Positions 36,531-43,724 of a DNA stretch of 64,000 bases are shown in pieces. The stretch lies in contig NZ_CP114287.1 of the NCBI RefSeq assembly GCF_027111295.1, positions 1,240,001 through 1,304,000 on the forward strand, written 5' to 3'. Under the pieces are notes generated by a model. The model had not been told where the DNA came from. It ran no database searches and saw nothing but the letters and a program-made list of their open reading frames with translations. The DNA is from Flavobacterium gelatinilyticum (lineage in GTDB: Bacteria; Bacteroidota; Bacteroidia; Flavobacteriales; Flavobacteriaceae). Positions within the stretch are counted from its first letter, which is position 1. Each line of letters opens with the position of its first letter. The translations under genes and the position numbers were made by a program.

Positions 36531-36538
36531 TACTTTTG
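36531..36538 (+). promoter_or_regulatory. -7 box abutting the smpB start codon
   Basis: TACTTTTG followed by T, a perfect box only four bases before the ATG at 36543. Transcription would begin at or next to the start codon, implying a leaderless smpB mRNA. Confidence 0.5.
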
Positions 36539-36542
36539 TACC

Positions 36543-36998
36543 ATGTTAAAATCAGTCAATATACTTAATAAAAGAGCTCGGTTTGATTATGAAATAATCG
36601 ATACTTATACTGCCGGAATTGTTTTGGCAGGAACCGAGATCAAATCTATACGATTAGGAAAAGCAAATATTACAGAAAGTTTCTGCGAGTTTAGCAACAA
36701 TGAACTTTTTGCAATTAATACTTATATCGAAGAATATTCGTTTGGAAATCAGTTTAATCACAGCTCAAGAAGCGAAAGAAAACTTCTTTTAAATAAAAGA
36801 GAATTAAAAACTCTGGCGAGAAGCGTTCAGGCAAAGGGTCTTACTATTATTCCTTTAAAATTATTTACAAACGAAAAAGGTCTTGCAAAACTGCAGATTG
36901 GTCTTTGTAAAGGAAAGAAAAACTACGATAAACGTGAATCTTTGAAAGAACAGGACACAAAACGCGATCTTGACAGAATTAAAAAGGCTTACAACTAA
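36543..36998 (+). CDS. smpB: SsrA-binding protein SmpB
   Basis: 151 residues, the normal SmpB length. Motifs: LNKRARFDYEI at the start, GTEIKSIRLGKANITESFCEF, NQFNHSSRSERKLLLNKREL and the basic C-terminal tail GKKNYDKRESLKEQDTKRDLDR that reaches into the mRNA channel. SmpB carries tmRNA to stalled ribosomes in trans-translation. No ssrA gene was recognised in the window. It is a single-gene unit with a promoter box touching its start. Confidence 0.97.
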   Translation: MLKSVNILNKRARFDYEIIDTYTAGIVLAGTEIKSIRLGKANITESFCEFSNNELFAINTYIEEYSFGNQFNHSSRSERKLLLNKRELKTLARSVQAKGLTIIPLKLFTNEKGLAKLQIGLCKGKKNYDKRESLKEQDTKRDLDRIKKAYN

Positions 36999-37067
36999 AA
37001 ACACAAACACTTAAAAAACAGTTGTTTATTTAAATTTTATAGTTATTTTTATTACAAAAATATAACT

Positions 37068-37709
37068 ATGAAAAAGTTTTCGTTTTTATTACTCTCAATT
37101 GTAACTCTTTCAGGCTGCAGTAGCAATACATCGATCGTTAACAGCTGGAGAGATCCCGATACTACTGTTGCACAGGAACAATTCAAGAAGGTTTTGGTTA
37201 TGGCTTTGGTAAAAGACGAAGCTTCACGACGAATTGCCGAAAACAGAATTGCAGCCAATCACCCTGTTTTCAGAACCTCATATCAATTTCTTAACGAAAC
37301 CACCAAACAGCTTACCAAGGAGCAAAAACTAAAAATCCTTCAGGATGAAAATTTTGACGGTGTTGTTACCCTGCGCCTTGTAAGCAAAGAAAAAGAAACT
37401 ACCTATGTTCCCGGAACGTATACCGGAATGTATTACGGAGGCTTCGACGGCATGTATACAGGTGTGTACGGATATGGTTTTGGAAACTGGTACGGAATGT
37501 ATTCTCCCGACTTCTACGAACCGGGATATTATCAGGAAACAACATCGTATATGGTCGAAACCAATATATTTTCATTAAAAGAAAATAAACTAATCTGGAC
37601 CGGAACGACAGAATCGCAAAACGTTACAGATTTAGGACAGACTGTCGATGCCATAATGCAGGCCGTAGTAAAAGAAATGAAAAAAGACGGTTCTCTGCCT
37701 CCAAAATAA
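37068..37709 (+). CDS. Lipoprotein with Gly/Tyr/Met-rich central segment
   Basis: 213 residues. Signal MKKFSFLLLSIVTLSGC with the lipobox Cys at 17, then an N-terminal domain resembling DUF4136-type or other small envelope lipoproteins (IVNSWRDPDTTVAQEQFKKV LVMALV). A segment rich in Tyr, Gly and Met, YTGMYYGGFDGMYTGVYGYG, sits in the middle, and an ETNIFSLKENKLIWTGTTES motif near the end. Function unknown. It is probably periplasm-facing: the residues after Cys are SSNTS rather than acidic. Confidence 0.75.
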   Translation: MKKFSFLLLSIVTLSGCSSNTSIVNSWRDPDTTVAQEQFKKVLVMALVKDEASRRIAENRIAANHPVFRTSYQFLNETTKQLTKEQKLKILQDENFDGVVTLRLVSKEKETTYVPGTYTGMYYGGFDGMYTGVYGYGFGNWYGMYSPDFYEPGYYQETTSYMVETNIFSLKENKLIWTGTTESQNVTDLGQTVDAIMQAVVKEMKKDGSLPPK

Positions 37710-37863
37710 ACAAAACATCGATTTATCTAAACTTGCTGCTTTCTGTATTTAAACTGAATGAAAACGCCTTTTTTAGGCTTTACAATCCCTATAACTATCG
37801 GAATGTTCCTATGCGTTAAAACAACTTAAATAAGCTTAAAATATTAAAGAATAATTGTAAAAT

Positions 37864-37893
37864 TTTGAACCCTATAAAAATTGACTAAGTTTG
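37864..37893 (+). promoter_or_regulatory. Promoter of the HTH-Fic gene
   Basis: TTTTG ending at 37867, an 18-nt spacer, then TAAGTTTG (37886-37893). This is a full match to the TTG/TAnnTTTG consensus, about 20 nt before the ATG at 37914. It overlaps an inverted repeat, TTTGTC-AA-GACAAA. Confidence 0.7.
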
Positions 37894-37903
37894 TCAAGAC
37901 AAA
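37890..37903. promoter_or_regulatory. Candidate autoregulatory operator
   Basis: Inverted repeat TTTGTC-AA-GACAAA covers the end of the -7 box and the expected transcription start of the Fic gene. The encoded protein has an N-terminal XRE-type HTH domain, so binding here would repress its own promoter. This is inference from position and symmetry. Confidence 0.4.
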
Positions 37904-37913
37904 ATTTTTCATA

Positions 37914-38963
37914 ATGAAAACACTTTTAAAAAACGCCAGAGAACTAAAAGGTTTAAAAACACGGGAACTGGCAAAACTTGCCGATATCGATCAGGCTTTG
38001 ATAAGTAAATTTGAATCAGGAACAAGAAGACCAACCAAAGATCAGATTATAAAACTATCGCAGCTTTTAGAAATTGACTATGAAACGTTGATGGTTGCCT
38101 GGCTTAAAGAAAAGATTCTTTATGAAATTGGCGATGATGATTTTGCGCTGAAAGCCTTAAAAGTTGCCGAAGATGAAATAAAATACAACAAAACGGTTTC
38201 GAATCTTAAACTATCTACGTCTTTAGAAAAAATTCTAAAGGAAATAGATTCTTTAAAAGAAAAACTGGATTCGTGTCGTCAGTTTGATAGTTACAAAATT
38301 AAACAGGCGCTCGAATTAGAATATACTTTTGAAAGCAACAGAATCGAAGGAAATACTATGACCCTGCGCGAAACAGATTTGGTTATCAACGAGGGTTTAA
38401 CGATTTCTGGAAAAAGTATGCGTGAACACCTCGAAGCCGTTAATCATCAGGAAGCTATTGGCTTTATAAAAGAATTGATGAACAAAAATAATTCGCTGAA
38501 CGAACGCGATCTTTTATCGATTCATAATTTAATTCTTCGCGGTATAATCCCCGAAGATGCAGGCCGTTACAGAAAAGTTCAGGTCATGATGCAAGGAAGC
38601 AGCCACATGCCTCCGCAGCCTTTATTGGTACAACAGGAAATGGAAGACTATTTTGTTTGGTACGAAACCAACAAAAACAAACTTCACCCTGTTATTCTGG
38701 CTGCCGAAATGCATGAACGATTAGTAACCATTCATCCTTTTATAGATGGAAACGGAAGAACTTCTCGATTGGTTATGAATTTGATTTTGATGCAAAAAGG
38801 GTATCCAATAGCAAATATTAAAGGGGATTACGAAAATCGAATGCAATATTATCAATCTTTAGAAATAGCTCAAACTAAAAAAGACAAAGAAGATTTTTTC
38901 CTTTTTATTGCACAAATAGAAAAAGAAAGTTTAGAGAGATATATCAACATTCTTACACAATAA
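37914..38963 (+). CDS. Fic-domain AMPylase with N-terminal HTH
   Basis: 349 residues. An XRE HTH occupies residues 1-60 (NARELKGLKTRELAKLADID QALISKFESG). The Fic domain carries the complete catalytic motif HPFIDGNGRTSR (274-285). A preceding helix has SNRIEG (141-146), the inhibitory S/T-xxx-E-G/N motif of class II Fic proteins, so the enzyme is probably auto-inhibited until the Glu moves. Fic proteins usually transfer AMP from ATP to a target hydroxyl; the target is unknown. The ATG at 37914 is chosen because the longer frame crosses the promoter. Alternative role: an autoregulated toxin-antitoxin-like protein in one chain. Confidence 0.92.
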   Translation: MKTLLKNARELKGLKTRELAKLADIDQALISKFESGTRRPTKDQIIKLSQLLEIDYETLMVAWLKEKILYEIGDDDFALKALKVAEDEIKYNKTVSNLKLSTSLEKILKEIDSLKEKLDSCRQFDSYKIKQALELEYTFESNRIEGNTMTLRETDLVINEGLTISGKSMREHLEAVNHQEAIGFIKELMNKNNSLNERDLLSIHNLILRGIIPEDAGRYRKVQVMMQGSSHMPPQPLLVQQEMEDYFVWYETNKNKLHPVILAAEMHERLVTIHPFIDGNGRTSRLVMNLILMQKGYPIANIKGDYENRMQYYQSLEIAQTKKDKEDFFLFIAQIEKESLERYINILTQ

Positions 38964-38998
38964 AAAAGGCTGTCTCAAAATTGAGTCGGCTTTTTTTC
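38962..38998 (+). terminator. Terminator after the Fic gene
   Basis: Imperfect stem AAAAAAGGCTGTCTCAA / TTGAGTCGGCTTTTTTT with a short loop and a T run, overlapping the stop codon. Confidence 0.7.
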
Positions 38999-39135
38999 TG
39001 AAATTACAACTATTTATTTTCAATTTAATTTGTCTGAAAAATTGTATTTTTGTTTCTATTCAGAAAAATAAAAATGTATCATACAAAAACGTAATGGTAT
39101 TTTACGGTACAAATATTTTTTCAGAAATTTTTAAA

Positions 39136-39143
39136 TATCTTTG
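39136..39143 (+). promoter_or_regulatory. -7 box abutting the XRE regulator start codon
   Basis: TATCTTTG, perfect TAnnTTTG, ends four bases before the ATG at 39148, the same arrangement as smpB. No TTG is seen at the -33 distance. Confidence 0.45.
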
Positions 39144-39147
39144 AATT

Positions 39148-39552
39148 ATGAGCACACTTAGCAGACCAAACCATATAGGACGAAAAATAAGCCGTATTCG
39201 TGAACTTCGTGACATGAAACAAGAAGCTTTGGCACAGGCCTTAGGAATGAGCCAGCAGGCTATTTCGACCATTGAAAACAGTGAAAATATAGATGAAGAA
39301 AAACTTAAAGCAATTGCAGAAGCTTTAGGGATTTCTGTTGAAGGAATTAAGAATTTCTCTGAAGAAGCAGTTTTAAATATCATCGGAAATACTTATCAAG
39401 ACAATGGTATTGTTAATGCAGGGGTAAATAACAGTTGTACTTTCAATCCACTTGATAAGGTTGTAGAACTTTATGAGCGCATGGTTCAGGCTGAAAAAGA
39501 AAAGGCTGAATATTGGGAGAAGTTATATAAAGAGAAAATCAATAAAATATAA
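39148..39552 (+). CDS. XRE-family transcriptional regulator with coiled-coil tail
   Basis: 134 residues. An HTH_XRE domain at about 9-65 (GRKISRIRELRDMKQEALAQ ALGMSQQAISTIE) is followed by a linker with VNAGVNNSCTFNPL and a charged helix VVELYERMVQAEKEKAEYWEKL that should form a coiled coil for dimerisation. This is a common Bacteroidota regulator layout. The target is unknown; the nearest candidates are the Fic gene upstream and pcm convergent downstream. Confidence 0.85.
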   Translation: MSTLSRPNHIGRKISRIRELRDMKQEALAQALGMSQQAISTIENSENIDEEKLKAIAEALGISVEGIKNFSEEAVLNIIGNTYQDNGIVNAGVNNSCTFNPLDKVVELYERMVQAEKEKAEYWEKLYKEKINKI

Positions 39553-39555
39553 TAA

Positions 39556-39603
39556 AAAAAAGCAGAGGCTGTTCCTATTTTGAAACAGCCTCTGCTTTTT
39601 TTA
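39556..39603. terminator. Bidirectional terminator between the XRE regulator and pcm
   Basis: 13-bp stem AGCAGAGGCTGTT / AACAGCCTCTGCT with A runs before and T runs after on both strands, between two converging genes. Confidence 0.9.
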
Positions 39604-40242
39604 ATTTTTATCTTCTAATAAAGGAACAAATCGAAACTCTCCAAACTCATGTTTTTCGAACTGAGTTTCATTTTTCCTGATTAATAAAGTCATAATCTGA
39701 ACATCTTCTCCAAGCGGAATAACCAGTCTTCCCCCTATTTTTAATTGAGCCATTAACGGCTGCGGAATAAAAGGTGCACCTGCTGTAACTATAATACTGT
39801 CAAAAGGAGCAAAATTTGGAAGTCCTTTATAACCGTCTCCAAAGGTTACGTGTTTTGGACGAATGTTTAATTTCGGGAATAAATTAGAAGTTGTTTTAAA
39901 CAATTCATTCTGTCTTTCCACCGTATATACTTTAGCCCCAAGCATAAACAAAACCGCGGTCTGGTAGCCGGAACCGGTCCCGATTTCCAGAACTTTGTGA
40001 TCTTTCTTAACTTCAAGCAATTGCGACTGAAAAGCAACCGTATAAGGCTGCGAAATAGTCTGTCCTGCCCCAATAGGAAATGCTTTGTCCTGATAAGCGA
40101 AATCTTCAAAACTTGAATTTAAAAAAAGGTGTCTTGGGATTTTTTTTATCGCATCCAAAACCGCTCTGTCAGTAATTCCTTTTTGTTCTAAAGTGGTTAC
40201 TAATTGATTGCGAAGTCCCTGATGTTTGGCAGTATCTTTCAA
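39601..40242 (-). CDS. pcm: Protein-L-isoaspartate O-methyltransferase
   Basis: 213 residues, usual length. The SAM-binding motif VLEIGTGSGYQTAVLFMLGAK (motif I) is clear. The Pcm-specific start IPRHLFLNSSFEDFAYQDKA FPIGAGQTISQPYTVA, and the late FDSIIVTAGAPFIPQPLMAQLKIGGRLVIPLG are also present. It methylates isoaspartyl residues in damaged proteins as the first step of repair. It is single-gene, with a long repeat array upstream. Confidence 0.96.
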   Translation of the reverse strand: MKDTAKHQGLRNQLVTTLEQKGITDRAVLDAIKKIPRHLFLNSSFEDFAYQDKAFPIGAGQTISQPYTVAFQSQLLEVKKDHKVLEIGTGSGYQTAVLFMLGAKVYTVERQNELFKTTSNLFPKLNIRPKHVTFGDGYKGLPNFAPFDSIIVTAGAPFIPQPLMAQLKIGGRLVIPLGEDVQIMTLLIRKNETQFEKHEFGEFRFVPLLEDKN

Positions 40243-40320
40243 AATAAGTTGGTTTTATTTTCGCAAAAATAAGAAACAAAACAGGATTTCAAATATTGAT
40301 TTTTAAATAATAAAATGTAA

Positions 40321-40562
40321 AGTCGAAACAAAAGTCAAAAAGTTGAAAAGTGAAAAGTGAAAGGTGAAAAGTCGAAAGCTACAGCCCGCATTTCAAATTT
40401 CGCATTTCACATTTCGCAACTCACATTTCGCAACTCACATTTCGTAACTCACATTTCGTAACTCACAATTCACAACTCACAATTCACAACTCACAATTCA
40501 CAACTCACAACTCACCATTCACAATTCACAATTCACATTTCACATTTCACAAGTCACAATTC
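40321..40562. repeat. Large degenerate tandem-word array upstream of an oxidoreductase
   Basis: The first 60 nt are tandem AAAAGTGAAAGGTGAAAAGT-like words. From about 40388 to 40560 there are at least 14 variants of ACAACTCAC, CACATTTCG, CACAATTCA and CACATTTCA. The left words are the complement of the right words, so the array can fold on itself. The variation between units is at one or two positions. It fills most of the 378-nt gap 40243-40620; no gene is seen there. Confidence 0.8.
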
Positions 40563-40596
40563 ATTAAATTCATTTTCACGGTAAACAAATAAATTA

Positions 40597-40604
40597 TATT
40601 TTTG
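40597..40604 (+). promoter_or_regulatory. -7 box of the Gfo/Idh/MocA oxidoreductase
   Basis: TATTTTTG followed by T, 16 nt before the ATG at 40621 and directly downstream of the tandem-word array. Confidence 0.45.
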
Positions 40605-40620
40605 TTTAAAATACATTCTC

Positions 40621-41586
40621 ATGTTAAAAGTAGGAGTTTTAGGTGCTGGTCATCTAGGTAAAATACATTTACGCTTATTACAACAATCTGACAAATACGA
40701 ATTAGTTGGATTTTACGACGAAAATCAAGAAAATGCCGAACGAATCTCAAAAGAATTTGGCTATAAAAACTTCAGTACAATTGCAAAACTCATTCACGCT
40801 GTCGACGTGATTGACATTGTTACCCCAACCCTTTCGCATTACAAATGTGCCAAAGTCGCTATCAAATCAGGAAAACATATCTTTATTGAAAAACCAATTG
40901 CCAATACTGTAGAAGAAGCCGAAGAAATTATTGCTTTGGCCAAAGAACACAATGTAAAAGGGCAAGTGGGTCATGTTGAACGTTTTAACCCGGCATTCAT
41001 CGCAACAAAAAACATGATCGAAAATCCGATGTTTATCGAAACGCATCGTTTGGCCGAATTTAATCCGCGTGGTACAGACGTTCCTGTGGTTTTAGATTTA
41101 ATGATTCATGATATTGATGCTATTTTAAGTGTCGTAAAATCAAAGGTAAAAGATATTCACGCCAGCGGAGTATCTGTAATTAGTGATACTCCAGATATTG
41201 CTAATGCCCGAATCGAATTTGAAAACGGATGCGTTGCAAATTTAACAGCCAGCAGAATTTCATTAAAAAACATGCGTAAATCACGTTTCTTTCAAAAAGA
41301 CGCTTACATTTCGGTTGACTTTTTAGAGAAAAAATGTGAAGTAGTCCGTATGAAAGACGCACCGGAAGTTCCCGGAGATTTTGATATGATTCTTCAAAAT
41401 GCCGAAGGTGTAAAAAAACAAATCTATTTTACTAATCCGGATGTAGAGCAAAACAATGCTATTCTGGACGAATTAAATTCATTTGCAGACGCAATCAATA
41501 CCAATACAACTCCTGTTGTAACACTTGAACAAGCAACTGATGCACTACGTGTAGCCTATCAAATTATTGAGTGTTTCAATAAATAA
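40621..41586 (+). CDS. Gfo/Idh/MocA-family NAD(P)-dependent oxidoreductase
   Basis: 321 residues. Rossmann motif GVLGAGHLGKIHLRLL at the N terminus, GKHIFIEKPIANTVEEAEEI with the family EKP, then GHVERFNPAF and LDLMIHDIDAIL carrying the catalytic His-Asp. Substrates in the family range from sugars to biliverdin and cannot be assigned here. It is the first of three plus-strand genes (with 3-hydroxybutyryl-CoA dehydrogenase and YggS) but is separated from the second by a hairpin repeat. Confidence 0.88.
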   Translation: MLKVGVLGAGHLGKIHLRLLQQSDKYELVGFYDENQENAERISKEFGYKNFSTIAKLIHAVDVIDIVTPTLSHYKCAKVAIKSGKHIFIEKPIANTVEEAEEIIALAKEHNVKGQVGHVERFNPAFIATKNMIENPMFIETHRLAEFNPRGTDVPVVLDLMIHDIDAILSVVKSKVKDIHASGVSVISDTPDIANARIEFENGCVANLTASRISLKNMRKSRFFQKDAYISVDFLEKKCEVVRMKDAPEVPGDFDMILQNAEGVKKQIYFTNPDVEQNNAILDELNSFADAINTNTTPVVTLEQATDALRVAYQIIECFNK

Positions 41587-41605
41587 GTAAATTTCAAAAA
41601 AATAA

Positions 41606-41647
41606 ATTAGCCACGAATTCACGAATTAATTAGTGAATTCGTGGCTA
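41606..41647. repeat. 16-bp perfect inverted repeat (CCACGAATTCAC type)
   Basis: TTAGCCACGAATTCAC and GTGAATTCGTGGCTAA around GAATTAATTA. Perfect arms and no T run; its word (CACGAATTCACGAATT) recalls dispersed Flavobacterium repeats. Confidence 0.8.
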
Positions 41648-41673
41648 AATCATAAAAAAATATCTATAAAAAT

Positions 41674-42567
41674 ATGAAAACAATAGCCGTAATTGGAGCA
41701 GGAACAATGGGTAACGGAATTGCGCATACTTTTGCGCAAAGCGGATTTACTGTGAAATTAATAGACGTTTCTGAAAAATCTTTAGATAAAGGAATGGCAA
41801 CTATCGCTGCCAATTTAGATCGTATGCTTTCTAAAGGAACCATTACTCAGGAAGATGTTGCCAAAACAATCACCAATATTATTACGTATACAGATTTAAA
41901 AGACGGTGTTGTAGGCGTTGATTTAGTAGTTGAAGCTGCAACTGAAAATGTAGAATTAAAGCTAAACATCTTCAAACAATTAAACGAATACTGCTCACAC
42001 AATACCATTTTAGCAACCAACACATCTTCTATTTCAATTACACAAATCGGGGCTGTTGTGGCGCATCCGGAGCGCGTTATCGGGATGCACTTTATGAATC
42101 CGGTGCCAATTATGAAATTAGTTGAAATCATCCGCGGTTATAACACAAGCGATGAAGTAACTAAAATCATCATGAATTTATCTGAAAAATTAGGTAAAGT
42201 TCCTGTGGAAGTAAATGATTACCCGGGATTTGTAGCAAATCGAATTTTAATGCCCATGCTAAACGAGGCGATCGAAACGTTATACAATAAAGTTGCGGGA
42301 GTTTACGAAATCGACACGGTAATGAAATTAGGAATGGGACACCCAATGGGACCTCTTCAATTGGCTGATTTTATTGGTCTTGACGTTTGTCTTGCGATTT
42401 TAAATGTAATGTACGACGGATTCAAAAACCCGAAATACGCCCCTTGCCCCCTTTTAGTAAATATGGTTAGAGCCGGAAAATTAGGAGTTAAATCCGGAGA
42501 AGGCTTTTACGATTACAGCGAAAGCAAAAAAGCAGAGAAAATTTCGAAACAGTTTATTCTTTCATAA
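41674..42567 (+). CDS. 3-hydroxybutyryl-CoA dehydrogenase
   Basis: 297 residues, a stand-alone short-chain HBD. NAD-binding AVIGAGTMGNGIAHTFAQSG, the catalytic His in VIGMHFMNPVPIMKLVEIIRG, and NDYPGFVANRILMPMLNEAI with the dimer domain DTVMKLGMGHPMGPLQLADFIG. It interconverts (S)-3-hydroxybutyryl-CoA and acetoacetyl-CoA in fatty-acid breakdown or butanoate metabolism. The yggS gene follows after 12 nt. Confidence 0.93.
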   Translation: MKTIAVIGAGTMGNGIAHTFAQSGFTVKLIDVSEKSLDKGMATIAANLDRMLSKGTITQEDVAKTITNIITYTDLKDGVVGVDLVVEAATENVELKLNIFKQLNEYCSHNTILATNTSSISITQIGAVVAHPERVIGMHFMNPVPIMKLVEIIRGYNTSDEVTKIIMNLSEKLGKVPVEVNDYPGFVANRILMPMLNEAIETLYNKVAGVYEIDTVMKLGMGHPMGPLQLADFIGLDVCLAILNVMYDGFKNPKYAPCPLLVNMVRAGKLGVKSGEGFYDYSESKKAEKISKQFILS

Positions 42568-42579
42568 AAAAGAAATATC

Positions 42580-43233
42580 ATGTCGATTCAATCGAATTTA
42601 AATACAATTAAAGCAACTTTACCTGAACATGTAACTCTAGTTGCCGTTTCTAAAACAAAACCTGTTTCAGACCTGATGCAGGCTTATGAAGCCGGACAGC
42701 GCATTTTTGGAGAAAACAAAATTCAGGAAATGACTGAAAAATGGGAACAAATGCCAAAAGATATTCAATGGCATATGATTGGTCATGTTCAGTCCAATAA
42801 AGTCAAATTTATGGCGCCTTACGTGACTTTAATTCACGGTGTTGACAGTTTGAAATTATTGCAGGAAATAAATAAACAAGCTTTAAAAAATAACCGAGTT
42901 ATAGATTGCCTTCTGCAGGTATATATTGCCGAAGAAGAAAGTAAATTTGGTCTTGACGAAAATGAGCTGAACGAACTTTTAACTTCTGTGGAGTTTAAAA
43001 ACTTGAAAAATATTCGTATCTTAGGTTTAATGGGAATGGCCACTTTTACAGAAAACCAAAACCAGATAAAAAAAGAGTTTACTCATTTAAAATCGATTTT
43101 TGATTCGATCCAAAAACAACAGATTGTTGATTTAAAAACAATTTCAATGGGAATGTCCGGTGATTACCAGCTTGCCATTACTTGCGGAAGTACAATGGTC
43201 CGCATAGGAAGCAGCATTTTTGGCGGACGTTAA
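42580..43233 (+). CDS. yggS: YggS-family PLP homeostasis protein
   Basis: 217 residues, alanine-racemase-like TIM barrel. PLP lysine in LVAVSKTKPVSDLMQAYEAG, then RIFGENKIQEMTEKWEQMP, WHMIGHVQSNKVKFM and the C-terminal LKTISMGMSGDYQLAITCGSTMVRIGSSIFG phosphate-binding end. YggS/PLPBP proteins bind PLP and balance amino-acid/vitamin B6 pools; no catalytic reaction is established. It is co-transcribed with the upstream dehydrogenase. Confidence 0.94.
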   Translation: MSIQSNLNTIKATLPEHVTLVAVSKTKPVSDLMQAYEAGQRIFGENKIQEMTEKWEQMPKDIQWHMIGHVQSNKVKFMAPYVTLIHGVDSLKLLQEINKQALKNNRVIDCLLQVYIAEEESKFGLDENELNELLTSVEFKNLKNIRILGLMGMATFTENQNQIKKEFTHLKSIFDSIQKQQIVDLKTISMGMSGDYQLAITCGSTMVRIGSSIFGGR

Positions 43234-43237
43234 TTTG

Positions 43238-43722
43238 CAAAAAATCAATATCAATTGCAAAAATCAAAAATCAATAATTTTGAATGGAAAAAATATTCAA
43301 TTTTGAAGACAGATTAGTTCGGTTCGCTGGAGAATGTATTTTTTTCTCAAGACAATTAGAAAAAATATTTGAAAACGAATATTATAAAAATTAATAAGAT
43401 CATCTGGAAGTGCATCTTTGAACTTTGGAGAAGCACAAGGAACAATAACAGATAAAGATTTTATTTTCAAAGTTTCCTTAGTTGTAAAAGAACTAAAAGA
43501 ATCCATAAACTCATTAAAAATTTTAGACTATATTAAAGAGGGTGATAACGATAAAAGAAGTAAACTTTTAATTGAAGTAGAACAGCTTATCGCAATTTCA
43601 TCAAAAATGATACTAAACAAAAAATAATTTTTCAATGACAATGCCAATCACAATAACAATTTTCAAAATTGATATTGATTTTTGATATTGTAATTGCCAT
43701 TGATTTTTGACATTGAAATTGA
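43238..43722. mobile_element. Repeat-bounded four-helix-bundle (IVS-like) element, decayed
   Basis: Arrays of AATCAATATCAAT/ATTGATTTTTGAT words enclose one small gene, the frameshifted four-helix-bundle protein. The longest perfect inverted pair is ATCAAAAATCAAT (43263-43275) and ATTGATTTTTGAT (43674-43686). The right array (43635-43722) can also fold on itself. This recalls 23S rRNA intervening sequences, which encode the same protein family between inverted repeats, but here it sits between ordinary genes. Mobility is inferred only. Confidence 0.5.
43284..43627 (+). pseudogene. Four-helix-bundle / 23S-IVP family gene, frameshifted
   Basis: The 5' part reads MEKIFNFEDRLVRFAGECIF then FSRQLEKIFENEYYKN and stops at 43392. 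A different frame then continues LIRSSGSASLNFGEAQGTIT through KVSLVVKELKESINSLKILD to LNKK. The junction falls exactly at the family's conserved N-Q-[LI]-[LI]-R-S-S-G-S segment. Restoring a missing CAAT tetranucleotide would rebuild Asn-Gln-Leu-Ile-Arg, so a 4-nt deletion explains the break. The intact family folds as a four-helix bundle pentamer; its function is unknown. Confidence 0.85.
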
Positions 43723-43724
43723 AT

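Noticed and set aside
28385..37903. A shared regulator recognising TTTGTC...GACAAA at the arginine leader and the Fic promoter
   Set aside because: TTTG is part of the -7 box, so similar half-sites are expected by chance, and the spacing differs between sites (2, 3 and 5 nt).
40388..40560. Possible CRISPR array
   Set aside because: The repeated words are 9-12 nt, vary between copies and have no unique spacers of constant length; no cas genes are nearby.
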